DNA from: Shewanella denitrificans OS217
Lineage (GTDB): Bacteria; Pseudomonadota; Gammaproteobacteria; Enterobacterales; Shewanellaceae
Reading direction: 5' to 3'
DNA: 64,000 nucleotides
NCBI RefSeq assembly: GCF_000013765.1
Contig: NC_007954.1
Span: 1,612,001 to 1,676,000 of the forward strand
Part shown: positions 50,991 to 59,782 of the stretch, one piece after another
Layout: each line of letters starts with the position of its first letter
How positions within the stretch are numbered: the stretch's first letter is position 1
Program-made: the position numbers and the translations under genes
The notes under the pieces: model-generated
Database searches by the model: none
Seen by the model: the letters and a program-made list of their open reading frames with translations, nothing else
Told to the model about the DNA's origin: nothing

Positions 50991-51085
50991 CTTGGATATC
51001 AAGGTATTTTATTAGGTTGCCCGCGGGCGGCTTAATGGTTAAACCGAATAGTTAATAGTAAATAGCTAATATCAGAGGAACTATC

Positions 51086-52999
51086 ATGTCACAGCAAGAA
51101 ACTCATGGCTTTCAAACTGAAGTAAAACAACTTCTGCAATTGATGATCCACTCTCTGTATTCGAACAAAGAAATTTTCTTACGGGAGTTGGTCTCTAATG
51201 CGGCCGATGCGGCTGATAAATTGCGTTATCTAGCCCTAACTGACGATGCCTTATATGAAGGTGACGGCGAGTTACGTGTGCGCGTAAGCACAGATAAAGA
51301 AAAGGGCACTGTGACCATTTCTGATAATGGCATAGGCATGACCCGTGACAGCGTAATTGAGCATTTAGGCACTATTGCCAAATCGGGCACAAAAGAATTC
51401 TTTAACAATCTATCCGGTGAAGCTAACAAAGATTCGCAGCTTATTGGTCAATTTGGTGTGGGTTTCTACTCTGCCTTTATCGTGGCTAAAAAAGTCACAG
51501 TGCGTACTCGCGCTGCTGGCCATCCCGCCAATGAAGGCGTGCTGTGGGAGTCAGAAGGTGAAGGTTCATTCAATGTAGAAACCATCACTAAGAACTCTCG
51601 CGGTACTGAAATTGTATTGCACCTTCGCGATGAAGAGAAAGAGTTTGCCGATGATTGGCGCCTGCGCTCTATCATCACTAAGTACTCAGATCATATCTCA
51701 GTACCTGTCGAAATGTTTGAAGCGGGCAAAGACGCACAAGAAGGCGAAGATGGCGAAACCATTGCTGCGGTTGAAGGCCAATGGAAGCCGATGAACAAGG
51801 CCACTGCCTTGTGGACGCGTAACAAGTCAGACATTAGCGATGAAGAATACCAAGAGTTTTATAAGCATATCTCTCACGATTATACCGATGCATTAAAGTG
51901 GTCGCATAATCGAGTTGAAGGCAAGCAAGAATACACCAGTCTGTTGTATATCCCAGCCAAAGCCCCATGGGACATGTGGAATCGCGATCACAAACACGGC
52001 TTAAAACTGTTTGTACAGCGCGTCTTCATCATGGATGAAGCCGAGCAGTTTTTGCCAAACTACTTGCGTTTCGTGCGTGGATTGCTGGATTCAAACGATT
52101 TACCGTTAAACGTATCTCGTGAAATATTACAAGATAATCAAGTCACTACCGCAATGCGTGTCGGCGTAACTAAGCGCGTATTGGGCATGCTTGAAAAGTT
52201 AGCCAAAGATGAGCCTGGGCAGTATCAATCATTCTGGGCTGAGTTTGGCCAAGTGTTAAAAGAAGGCCCTGCGGAAGATTTTGCTAACAAAGAACGCATT
52301 GCTGGTTTATTACGTTTTGCTTCGACCCATGAAGGCTCTGCGGCGACCACAGTGTCGTTAGAAGATTACATCAGCCGCATGAAAGAAGGCCAAGACAAGA
52401 TTTACTATATCGTTGCCGACAGCCACGAAGCGGCGGCCAATAGCCCGCACCTTGAGCTACTGCGCAAGAAAGGCATCGAAGTATTATTGATGTCTGAGCG
52501 CATCGATGAATGGTTAATCAATCATTTAACTGAGTTCAAGGGCAAGAAACTGCATTCAGTCACTCGCGGTGACCTAGAACTGGGTGAACTTGAAGATGCA
52601 GCCGATAAAGAAGCTAAAGATAAAATCACCGAAGAGGCTAAAGGCTTAGTTGAGCGCATGAAAGCGGCCCTTGGCGCTAAAGTGTCAGAGGTTAAAGTGA
52701 CGACTCGCTTAACCGATACCCCAGCCTGTGTGGTCGCCGGTGAAGGTGAAATGTCGACGCAAATGATTAAATTGATGCAAGCTGCGGGTCAGGCTGTGCC
52801 TGAATCTAAGCCAACATTTGAAATTAATCCAAACCATCCTTTAGTGGCACGCTTAAATGATGAAGCCGACGAGCAGTTATTTGCCGATTGGGCCAGTTTG
52901 TTACTGCAACAGGCGCAGTTGTCTGAAAAGGGCAGCCTCGCCGACCCATCGGCCTTCATCAAGTTGATGAATCAGATGTTATTGGCTAACGCTAAATAA
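51086..52999 (+). CDS. htpG: Chaperone protein HtpG (Hsp90)
   Basis: 637-residue Hsp90 homologue. The N-terminal GHKL ATPase begins ETHGFQTEVKQLLQLMIHSLYSNKEIFLRELVSNAADA, with ISDNGIGMT and GTIAKSGTKEF, and the lid/GQFGVGFYSAF motif. The middle domain (about 235-490) has the arginine of ISREILQ-type segments (PLNVSREILQDN). A C-terminal dimerisation domain follows. The full length is normal. A consensus sigma-32 promoter lies upstream and a strong terminator follows. Confidence 0.98.
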   Translation: MSQQETHGFQTEVKQLLQLMIHSLYSNKEIFLRELVSNAADAADKLRYLALTDDALYEGDGELRVRVSTDKEKGTVTISDNGIGMTRDSVIEHLGTIAKSGTKEFFNNLSGEANKDSQLIGQFGVGFYSAFIVAKKVTVRTRAAGHPANEGVLWESEGEGSFNVETITKNSRGTEIVLHLRDEEKEFADDWRLRSIITKYSDHISVPVEMFEAGKDAQEGEDGETIAAVEGQWKPMNKATALWTRNKSDISDEEYQEFYKHISHDYTDALKWSHNRVEGKQEYTSLLYIPAKAPWDMWNRDHKHGLKLFVQRVFIMDEAEQFLPNYLRFVRGLLDSNDLPLNVSREILQDNQVTTAMRVGVTKRVLGMLEKLAKDEPGQYQSFWAEFGQVLKEGPAEDFANKERIAGLLRFASTHEGSAATTVSLEDYISRMKEGQDKIYYIVADSHEAAANSPHLELLRKKGIEVLLMSERIDEWLINHLTEFKGKKLHSVTRGDLELGELEDAADKEAKDKITEEAKGLVERMKAALGAKVSEVKVTTRLTDTPACVVAGEGEMSTQMIKLMQAAGQAVPESKPTFEINPNHPLVARLNDEADEQLFADWASLLLQQAQLSEKGSLADPSAFIKLMNQMLLANAK

Positions 53000-53012
53000 T
53001 TACGCCTGTGAT

Positions 53013-53049
53013 AAGCGGATCTTAGACATGTAGGCTAAGGTCCGCTTTT
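53013..53049 (+). terminator. Terminator of htpG
   Basis: AAGCGGATCTTAG pairs with CTAAGGTCCGCTT (one mismatch/wobble), followed by TTTG. Confidence 0.8.
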
Positions 53050-53088
53050 GCGTTTATACCCGTCTCCCATTGAGGCTGAGGAAATATC

Positions 53089-53952
53089 ATGGAACCTATT
53101 ATTCGTCTCACTAAAGAAAACATTCAAGCTGTGGTGGACCAATCTGCCACTAGGCTGGTGATGCTTACTTTTTGGGCTCAGCAGCAAGCTGAAAGCGTGC
53201 AAATGCTTAACACGTTAGAGCAGATAGCCAACAGCCAGCAAGGGCGTTTTATTCTCGCCAGTGTTGATTGTGAAACTGAGATGGAAATTGCCAACTATTT
53301 TCAAATTCAGGCATTGCCAACCACCATGCTGCTGGAAAATGGTCGTCCTCTTGATGGCTTTTCCGGCGTACAAGACGCAGAGCAAGTCATGGCTATGCTA
53401 GATAAGCATCTTCCGCCCCAGTGGAAGGACGATGTGGATGAAGTCAAAACCCTCTTGGCTCAAGGTGAGTTAACGGATGCGGATCTCACAGCAATCTTAA
53501 AGCGATTAAAACAGGCTTATGAAGACTCAGGAAAACAAGCTGAAATAGCACTGTTAATGGCCGATGTTCAGTTACAACTTGGCGAGTTAACCGAGGCTAA
53601 AGTGAGCTTGGATGTGATTGGTCTTGCAGATCAAGACAGTTATTATCACAGCTTGATGGCTAAGCTTGCCTTGGCATTAGATGCCACCGACACCCCAGAA
53701 ATTAGGCAGCTGCAAGAAACGGTTGCTGCCGCGCCTGATGATTTGCAAGCCGTGTTAGCACTGGCTAAAGCATTACACAAGACTAAGCGTGACGAAGAGG
53801 CCCTAGATGCCTTATTCGTTATTCTTCAAAAAGACTTAACCGCCTTAGATGGCCAAGTTAAACAAGTCTTTATGGAAATGCTCACCGCCATAGGCCAAGG
53901 CAATGCCATTGCCAATCAGTATCGCCGCAAACTTTATACCTTACTGTATTAA
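53089..53952 (+). CDS. Thioredoxin-fold holdase CnoX/YbbN without active-site cysteines
   Basis: 287 residues: thioredoxin-like domain (about 1-105) followed by TPR-like helices (about 110-287), the architecture of E. coli CnoX (YbbN), a chaperone that protects substrates of GroEL and DnaK from oxidation. The catalytic CxxC position reads FWAQQQAES here, with no Cys, so thioredoxin activity is absent; E. coli already has an unusual SxxC. It sits between htpG and adk, suggesting stress-linked expression. The protein is otherwise complete (cis-Pro region ALPTTMLLENGR). Confidence 0.87.
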   Translation: MEPIIRLTKENIQAVVDQSATRLVMLTFWAQQQAESVQMLNTLEQIANSQQGRFILASVDCETEMEIANYFQIQALPTTMLLENGRPLDGFSGVQDAEQVMAMLDKHLPPQWKDDVDEVKTLLAQGELTDADLTAILKRLKQAYEDSGKQAEIALLMADVQLQLGELTEAKVSLDVIGLADQDSYYHSLMAKLALALDATDTPEIRQLQETVAAAPDDLQAVLALAKALHKTKRDEEALDALFVILQKDLTALDGQVKQVFMEMLTAIGQGNAIANQYRRKLYTLLY

Positions 53953-53965
53953 ACACTCGATTATG

Positions 53966-54001
53966 CCGAGATTGGATTTAGCGTCAATCTCGGTACTTTT
54001 T
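53966..54001 (+). terminator. Terminator between cnoX and adk
   Basis: CCGAGATTG pairs with CAATCTCGG, followed by TACTTTTTT. It lies upstream of the adk start and rules out a longer adk reading frame. Confidence 0.85.
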
Positions 54002-54076
54002 TCCCTTCTAAAAAGTCGGCGGATGTGCGAAGATCGCCGCCCTAAAAAGAACATCATACCAAAGAGGACTTTCGAC

Positions 54077-54721
54077 ATGCGCATTATCCTATTGGGCGCC
54101 CCTGGTGCCGGTAAAGGCACTCAAGCTCAGTTTATTATGCAGCAATATGGCATCCCCCAAATTTCAACTGGCGATATGCTACGTGCTGCCGTGAAAGCGG
54201 GCACGCCATTAGGCTTAGAAGCGAAGAAAGTCATGGACGCAGGCCAACTTGTGTCTGATGAGCTGATCATAGGCCTAGTTAAAGAGCGTATCGCCCAAGA
54301 TGATTGCGTTAAAGGCTTCTTATTAGACGGCTTCCCACGCACTATTCCTCAAGCTGACGCTATGGCGGCTAATGGTATTGAAATCGATCACGTGATTGAA
54401 ATTGATGTGCCAGATGAAGAAATCGTTAAGCGCATGAGCGGTCGCCGGGTTCACTCAGGCTCTGGCCGTGTTTACCATGTGGTGTTTAATCCACCTAAAG
54501 TGGAAGGCAAAGACGATGTGACCGGTGAAGACTTGTCTATTCGCCCAGATGATGAAGAGTCAACTGTGCGTAAACGTTTAGACATTTATCATGAGCAAAC
54601 TAAGCCATTAGTGGAGTACTACGGTAACGTAGCCGCACAAGGTAAGACTCAGTACAACAAGTTTGATGGTACTCAGTCTGTCGCTGCGGTCAGTGAGCAG
54701 CTTGCTAAAGTGATTGGCTAA
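54077..54721 (+). CDS. adk: Adenylate kinase
   Basis: 214-residue enzyme interconverting ATP + AMP and 2 ADP. P-loop GAPGAGKGTQ near residue 7, NMP-binding ISTGDMLR, GFPRTIPQA, and a long LID domain (GRRVHSGSGRVYHVVFNPPK) lacking the zinc cysteines of Gram-positive enzymes. The start ATG 54077 matches the family and has AAGAGGAC upstream. The stop codon lies within the first unit of a short tandem repeat. Confidence 0.98.
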   Translation: MRIILLGAPGAGKGTQAQFIMQQYGIPQISTGDMLRAAVKAGTPLGLEAKKVMDAGQLVSDELIIGLVKERIAQDDCVKGFLLDGFPRTIPQADAMAANGIEIDHVIEIDVPDEEIVKRMSGRRVHSGSGRVYHVVFNPPKVEGKDDVTGEDLSIRPDDEESTVRKRLDIYHEQTKPLVEYYGNVAAQGKTQYNKFDGTQSVAAVSEQLAKVIG

Positions 54722-54750
54722 TGCAATTGGCTAATGCAATTGGCTAATAG
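54713..54750. repeat. Tandem 13-nt repeat across the adk stop codon
   Basis: ATTGGCTAATGCA is present twice and then as ATTGGCTAATAG. The first unit holds the last codons and stop of adk, so the copies fall in the 3' untranslated region and do not change the protein. Confidence 0.85.
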
Positions 54751-54801
54751 TACTGGCGCATTTATTCGTTAAAAATGGGCTAAACTCATGCCTTATTGAA
54801 C

Positions 54802-54827
54802 AAAAGCCTGCAATTGCAGGCTTTTTT
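54802..54827 (+). terminator. Terminator of adk
   Basis: AAAAGCCTGCAATTGCAGGCTTTTTT, a perfect self-complementary hairpin with T-run. Confidence 0.92.
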
Positions 54828-55052
54828 GTTATTAGCCCAAGTATTATTGGCATACTTTTGGCTTTGTTAACTGGCTCATTTTATTTTTTGTGGTAGAATC
54901 TGCCGCCATTCGCGAGGCTAGGCCAATACAGCTCAATTTAACCTTTATCGGTTTAACTTTGACGCCCTGTTTGCGCTATTAGTTTTGTTGCTATATTTGA
55001 TTATTATTCACGCCAGTTAAGTTGCATGGACGCCAACCTATGAGAGCCCAAT
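54828..55052. other. Intergenic region upstream of gsk
   Basis: About 225 nt without a gene. A TAGAAT -10-like element lies at 54894-54899. hemH, which lies here in E. coli, is absent. Confidence 0.5.
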
Positions 55053-56357
55053 ATGAAGTTTCCCGGTCAGCGTAAGTCTAAGCATTATTTTCCTGTAAAT
55101 AGTCGCGATCCTTTATTAGCCCAGCTGACTCAGCAACCTCAGCCATTCTCCACCTATGTGTGTGGCATAGATCAGACCTTAGTGGACATAGAAGCTAAAG
55201 TCGAAGACGAGCTACTCACTCGTTATGGATTACCTAAGGGTAATTCCACCTTGATAAATGATGAGCAAGCTCATGATTTATATAATGAGCTTAAGTCCAA
55301 TGAGATGATAAGTGACGAATTTGCTGGTGGCACTATCGGCAATACGGTGCACAATTATTCCATTTTAGCCGACGACCGCTCTGTACTGTTTGGGGTGATG
55401 AGCCGTAACGTCATGGTGGGCAGTTACGCTTACCGCTATTTATGTAACACCTCATCGAAAGTTGACCTTAACTACCTGCAACCTGTGGATGGCCCCATAG
55501 GTCGCTGCTTTACCTTGATTTCAGATTGCGGCGAGCGCACCTTTGCTATCAGTAAAGGGGCGATGGATAAGTTGACCCCAGAATACATAGATAAAGACGT
55601 GGTACAAGGCAGTTCAGCCTTAGTGCTTACCGCGTATTTAATGCGTGCCAGTGATGGCGATGGTATTACTTCGGCCGCAATGCAGGCTATTGAATATGCA
55701 AAAGAAGCTGAAGTCCCTGTGGTACTCACCTTAGGCACGCGCTTTTTAATTCAAGAAGATCCACAATGGTGGCAGAACTTTATCAAAGAGCATGTGACCA
55801 TTTTGGCCATGAATGAAGATGAAGGCGAAGCGTTGACCGGATTTAAAGATCCACTGCTTGCCAGTGAAGCCGCCCTTGAATGGTGTGACATGGTGCTCAC
55901 GACAGCAGGTGCTATCGGGCTTTATACTGCGGGTTACACCGAAGATGAAGAAAAACGTGAGACCAGCCATACTTTATTGCCAGGTGCTATTCCCGAATTT
56001 AACCGCTTTGAGTTCTCGCGGCCGAAATTGAAAGCCGACTGTGAAACCCCCATCAAGGTCTATGCTCACATTTCACCTTACATGGGCGGCCCTGAGCTTA
56101 TTCGCAACACTAATGGTGCTGGCGATGGCGCGTTATCGGCGTTGCTGCATGATTTATCGGCCAATACTTTCCATAAAGCCAATGTGCCAGGTTCGAGCAA
56201 ACATAAACGTGATGGTCTGTGTTATTCATCATTTTCTCAAGTCTGTAAGTATGCAAATCGCGTTGCCTACGAAGTATTAGCCCAGCACAGCCCTCGTTTA
56301 TCTCGCGGCTTGCCGGAGCGCGAAGACAGCTTAGAAGAGTCATACTGGGAAAGATAA
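55053..56357 (+). CDS. gsk: Inosine-guanosine kinase Gsk
   Basis: 434-residue PfkB-family kinase that phosphorylates inosine/guanosine for purine salvage. The N-terminus MKFPGQRKSKHYFPVNSRDPL and the segment FAGGTIGNTVHNYS match the Gsk family, and the C-terminal anion-hole motif NTNGAGDGALSALLHD carries the catalytic Asp. Full length. The gene follows adk in the usual neighbourhood. Confidence 0.94.
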   Translation: MKFPGQRKSKHYFPVNSRDPLLAQLTQQPQPFSTYVCGIDQTLVDIEAKVEDELLTRYGLPKGNSTLINDEQAHDLYNELKSNEMISDEFAGGTIGNTVHNYSILADDRSVLFGVMSRNVMVGSYAYRYLCNTSSKVDLNYLQPVDGPIGRCFTLISDCGERTFAISKGAMDKLTPEYIDKDVVQGSSALVLTAYLMRASDGDGITSAAMQAIEYAKEAEVPVVLTLGTRFLIQEDPQWWQNFIKEHVTILAMNEDEGEALTGFKDPLLASEAALEWCDMVLTTAGAIGLYTAGYTEDEEKRETSHTLLPGAIPEFNRFEFSRPKLKADCETPIKVYAHISPYMGGPELIRNTNGAGDGALSALLHDLSANTFHKANVPGSSKHKRDGLCYSSFSQVCKYANRVAYEVLAQHSPRLSRGLPEREDSLEESYWER

Positions 56358-56383
56358 TTAATCCTTTAGTGAATGATTGAAAT

Positions 56384-56418
56384 AAAAACGATAATGACGG
56401 CTCATTATCGTTTTTTTT
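56384..56418 (+). terminator. Terminator of gsk
   Basis: AAAACGATAATGA pairs with TCATTATCGTTTT, ending in eight T. Confidence 0.9.
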
Positions 56419-56469
56419 TAAGCAATTTTTTATAGAATAGCGTCAGAGACTTAAATAAGGAGCTTGAGG

Positions 56470-57297
56470 GTGAAAGGGCAAATTTTACGAGAAATGAAAG
56501 TACTTAAGGCCATAGAGCCTGAGTTTGAGATAGCGCGCAGAGTCGCGTTTATTAAAGCCAAATTGATAGAAGCTCACAGCAAGACGTTAGTATTGGGTAT
56601 TAGTGGCGGGGTGGACTCCTCTTTAGCTGGGCGTTTATGCCAGCTGGCAGTGAACAGCCTTAATCAAGAAAAGAGCACCGACAGCTACCAGTTTATCGCG
56701 GTGCGCCTGCCTTACCATGTGCAAAAAGATGAGCATGAAGCTCAGCTTGCCTGTCAATTTATTCAGCCCAGCAAATTGGTGACAGTCAATATTCATGATG
56801 GTGTCGTAGGGGTACACAATGCCACCCTTGCAGGCCTAGACGCGGCAGGCTTGACGCACGATAGCACTAAGGCGGATTTCATTAAGGGCAATGTCAAAGC
56901 TAGGATGCGCATGATAGCTCAATATGATATCGCGGGTCTGGTGGGCGGACTTGTGGTGGGCACAGATCACAGCGCCGAAAACATCACTGGCTTTTATACT
57001 AAATGGGGTGATGGTGCTTGTGATTTAGCGCCGTTATTTGGCCTTAATAAGCGTCAAGTACGCCAGCTGGCGGCTTTCTTGGGCGCACCACAAGTGTTAG
57101 TGGTTAAAGCACCGACGGCGGATCTGGAAGAAAATAAGCCTCAGCTTGAAGATGAAGTCGCCTTAGGACTGAGTTACGATGCAATCGATGACTTTTTAGA
57201 AGGCAAACCTGTGAGCCAAGCCGTAGAAGACAAATTAGTGGCGATTTATCTTCGCACCCAACATAAGCGCCAGCCTATTGCGACGATTTATGACTAA
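56470..57297 (+). CDS. nadE: NH3-dependent NAD(+) synthetase NadE
   Basis: 275-residue enzyme that amidates nicotinic acid adenine dinucleotide. The ATP-pyrophosphatase loop GISGGVDSSLAGRLC is near residue 43, and GLVVGTDHSAENITGFYTKWGDGACDLAPLFGL carries the dimer and NaAD sites. It lacks a glutaminase domain. I choose GTG 56470 with AAGGAG 7 nt upstream; this gives the same length (275) as E. coli NadE, and the earlier TTG is too close to the ribosome site. Confidence 0.94.
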   Translation: MKGQILREMKVLKAIEPEFEIARRVAFIKAKLIEAHSKTLVLGISGGVDSSLAGRLCQLAVNSLNQEKSTDSYQFIAVRLPYHVQKDEHEAQLACQFIQPSKLVTVNIHDGVVGVHNATLAGLDAAGLTHDSTKADFIKGNVKARMRMIAQYDIAGLVGGLVVGTDHSAENITGFYTKWGDGACDLAPLFGLNKRQVRQLAAFLGAPQVLVVKAPTADLEENKPQLEDEVALGLSYDAIDDFLEGKPVSQAVEDKLVAIYLRTQHKRQPIATIYD

Positions 57298-57302
57298 TAC
57301 CG

Positions 57303-57968
57303 CTATTCATTAGATAGGTGTAGCAGAGTATGGACTTGCTCAATCAAATGATTGGGGAATTGCCGATAATCGAGATAGGGCGTTAGCAGTCGAGCGCCAT
57401 GGTCTTGCCAGCGCTTATTATCTGCGACTGGCAACAGCCTAATTTTACCTTGTTCATCCAAGTTACGATTCTGGTTTGTGTGGGTTATGCCGAGTAGGGT
57501 TTGTGCCTCAAGGCCACAGACTATGTGCCAATGGGCCTCGGGGTCGAGTTTAGGCGCGCGCTTGATGTGAGCTAACTGGTCACAAGACTTATAAGCGTCA
57601 GATAAAAAGTGCAATCGTCTTGAGAGTGCATTTATAGATAGTGCACTTGTAGATAGTGCACTTGTAGAGAATTCACTTACAGAGAGTGCATCTGTCGTGG
57701 TATCGACAAACAGTTTAGCTCTCAGCGCACGCCAAGCTTGGGTGCTGGGCGAGTGGCTGGCACAAAGTTTGGCCATGATGGTAAAAATTTTGCGCCAATG
57801 GTTGCCGTTAATTGCAATTAATTCATCGATTGCTGTCTCTGTGTTTACTTGCCAAGGGCTAGACACGCCGTTAGGCAGTATAGGCGGGTTGGGTAAATAA
57901 AACGCTACCTCGACGGGGCCTGGGTGGCTTTCAAAGTACAATGAGTTTAATGGGGGCACGTCAGTCAT
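57303..57968 (-). CDS. Conserved hypothetical protein with in-frame 15-nt repeats
   Basis: 221 residues, no signal peptide or membrane segment, no family recognised with certainty. The N-terminus is rich in Pro (YLPNPPILPNG), the second half contains WHIVCGLEAQTLLGI. Residues ~91-115 are five copies of a 5-residue Ser/Ala/Leu-rich unit (SALST type), encoded by 15-nt tandem repeats at 57622-57696. It is convergent with nadE, 5 nt apart. Confidence 0.7.
   Translation of the reverse strand: MTDVPPLNSLYFESHPGPVEVAFYLPNPPILPNGVSSPWQVNTETAIDELIAINGNHWRKIFTIMAKLCASHSPSTQAWRALRAKLFVDTTTDALSVSEFSTSALSTSALSINALSRRLHFLSDAYKSCDQLAHIKRAPKLDPEAHWHIVCGLEAQTLLGITHTNQNRNLDEQGKIRLLPVADNKRWQDHGARLLTPYLDYRQFPNHLIEQVHTLLHLSNE
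57622..57696. repeat. Five tandem 15-nt units inside a coding region
   Basis: Units GATAGTGCACTTGTA (57637-57651 and 57652-57666, identical) flanked by three diverged units. The unit length is a multiple of three, so changes in copy number keep the frame and only lengthen or shorten a Ser/Ala/Leu-rich loop. Confidence 0.88.
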
Positions 57969-58113
57969 AAAGGCGGTGAGCTCAAGTGTTATTGTTAACT
58001 AGAGTTAGTGAAATCGAGCAGGAACACTTGCTCATAATAGATGGATTATGTCAGTTAATCATAGGTTTGTTCAAATTTATCAATAAACTCATCCAAGACA
58101 TTCAAGGCAACTC

Positions 58114-59670
58114 ATGCGTGCAATAGTGATAGGTTCGACAAAACATTTTTTATTTGCCTTAGGTTACGGCTTATTGGGGATTTTGGCTGCGGCTCTGTTT
58201 GGCGCCGTTTGGACGCTCAATGACAGACCGGAGCTTGAGCCTTGGCATACGACAAAGCTTAACAATGAATATCACCAACAACTGGGCTTTATTGGCTTTG
58301 ATGAGTATTTGCATCTAGAACAACGCCTTTTTAGTGAACTTAACAGTTTGACTCAAGCTTGGACTTTTGAACAGACTCATTTTAACAGCGCCATTAATCG
58401 TTACGACAGTCAAAGTCTTTCATCCCCAGATCGTGCAAGCATTAACTGGAATCGCAGTTATGAATGGAAAAATGAGCACGCCGAGTTTGGGGTCATTTTA
58501 GTGCATGGTATGTCAGACTCGCCTTATGCCTTATCTCACTTTGCCGAGCACCTTAAGCCTAAGGCTCATGTTTTGGGCTTAAGATTACCCGGTCATGGCA
58601 CCTTGCCCTCGGGATTAACTAGCATTACTTGGCCAGATCTTGCCAGTGCAGTAAATTTAGCCACCAAGCACATGAAACAGCAACTTAACGGAAAACCTTT
58701 GTATGTGATTGGCTTTTCCACTGGAGCGGCCCTGGCACTGAATCATGAACTTGAGAATATTGATCAAGGTAAGGACACTGACTATCAAGCTATGGTGATG
58801 CTATCCCCTGCCATAGGCCTTAAACCTATCGCCGCATTTGCTAAATGGCAAGCAAGCTTAGGCCAAGTATTAGGCCAAGATAAGTTAATGTGGAATAGCA
58901 TAGAGAATGAATACGATCCTTATAAGTATCAGTCATTTGCGGTTAATGCGGGCGATGTGGTATATCAACTTTCATTGCGAAATCAACAGTTACTTAAGGG
59001 GTTTTCTGCAGATCAAAAAGCGGCGCTACCTCAGACATTGGCCTTTCAGTCTGTGGTGGATGATACAGTATCAACCCAAGCTGTGATTGAGCATTTGTAC
59101 CTGGAATTAAGTAACGCTAACAATAATATTCAGGGGGAAGGGGCAACCCAAATTCAGCATGAATTAGTGTTATTTGATGTTAATCGGGCTCGGGGATATC
59201 AGCAATGGTTACTGTACGATCCACTCACCACTCTTAATTCCTTGATGTATGGCCAAGTCGAAGGATTAAATGTCGCGCTGCAAGCACCGTTAAATTTCCA
59301 GTTAACCATAGTTGAGAATACCCGTAACCTTGAAAATCCTAGGGTGTTTTACAGTAAAGTGCAGGCAAGGCAAGTTAGCACCCTAAACCCTAAGGTCGAT
59401 AAGGTGCAAACGCTTGACTTATCTTGGCCAAGAGGTGTGCACTCCTTGTCTCATGTGTCGCTGCCTTATCCTGCCGATGACGCTGTTTATGGTGTCAAAA
59501 AATTTAGCGATGAAGATCTCATTGATAGCGCTGAAATTAACATAGGCGGCCACATTCATTTGGGAGAAAGGGGTATTTTCAGTATTCCAGCAGAAGATAT
59601 GTTGAGGCAAAAATGGAACCCATTTTACGACTATATGTTAAGTCGTATTGATGAGCTGGTTGCACAATAA
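58114..59670 (+). CDS. Membrane-anchored alpha/beta hydrolase
   Basis: 518 residues. An N-terminal hydrophobic segment (about 12-35, FLFALGYGLLGILAAALFGAVW) probably anchors it to the inner membrane with the catalytic part in the periplasm. The alpha/beta-hydrolase core has the oxyanion loop VILVHGMSDSPYAL, LPGHGTLPSG, and the nucleophile elbow GFSTG (near 210). The general fold is like lysophospholipases and monoacylglycerol lipases, but the size and the large C-terminal half (about 320-518) are unusual. The substrate is unknown. Confidence 0.82.
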   Translation: MRAIVIGSTKHFLFALGYGLLGILAAALFGAVWTLNDRPELEPWHTTKLNNEYHQQLGFIGFDEYLHLEQRLFSELNSLTQAWTFEQTHFNSAINRYDSQSLSSPDRASINWNRSYEWKNEHAEFGVILVHGMSDSPYALSHFAEHLKPKAHVLGLRLPGHGTLPSGLTSITWPDLASAVNLATKHMKQQLNGKPLYVIGFSTGAALALNHELENIDQGKDTDYQAMVMLSPAIGLKPIAAFAKWQASLGQVLGQDKLMWNSIENEYDPYKYQSFAVNAGDVVYQLSLRNQQLLKGFSADQKAALPQTLAFQSVVDDTVSTQAVIEHLYLELSNANNNIQGEGATQIQHELVLFDVNRARGYQQWLLYDPLTTLNSLMYGQVEGLNVALQAPLNFQLTIVENTRNLENPRVFYSKVQARQVSTLNPKVDKVQTLDLSWPRGVHSLSHVSLPYPADDAVYGVKKFSDEDLIDSAEINIGGHIHLGERGIFSIPAEDMLRQKWNPFYDYMLSRIDELVAQ

Positions 59671-59782
59671 CCTTAATTGGCTTGGTAAATCTCAGTGGGA
59701 AGGATTCGCTTGTTGAGGGCGCACTGAGCTTGCAATGACTCAAGTGCGCCTTAGATACTAACATTATTATCTATTACCACGC

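Noticed and set aside
53903..54076. N-terminal extension of adk
   Set aside because: The extra codons cross a strong terminator and the end of cnoX; the family N-terminus MRIILLGAPGAGKGT starts at 54077.
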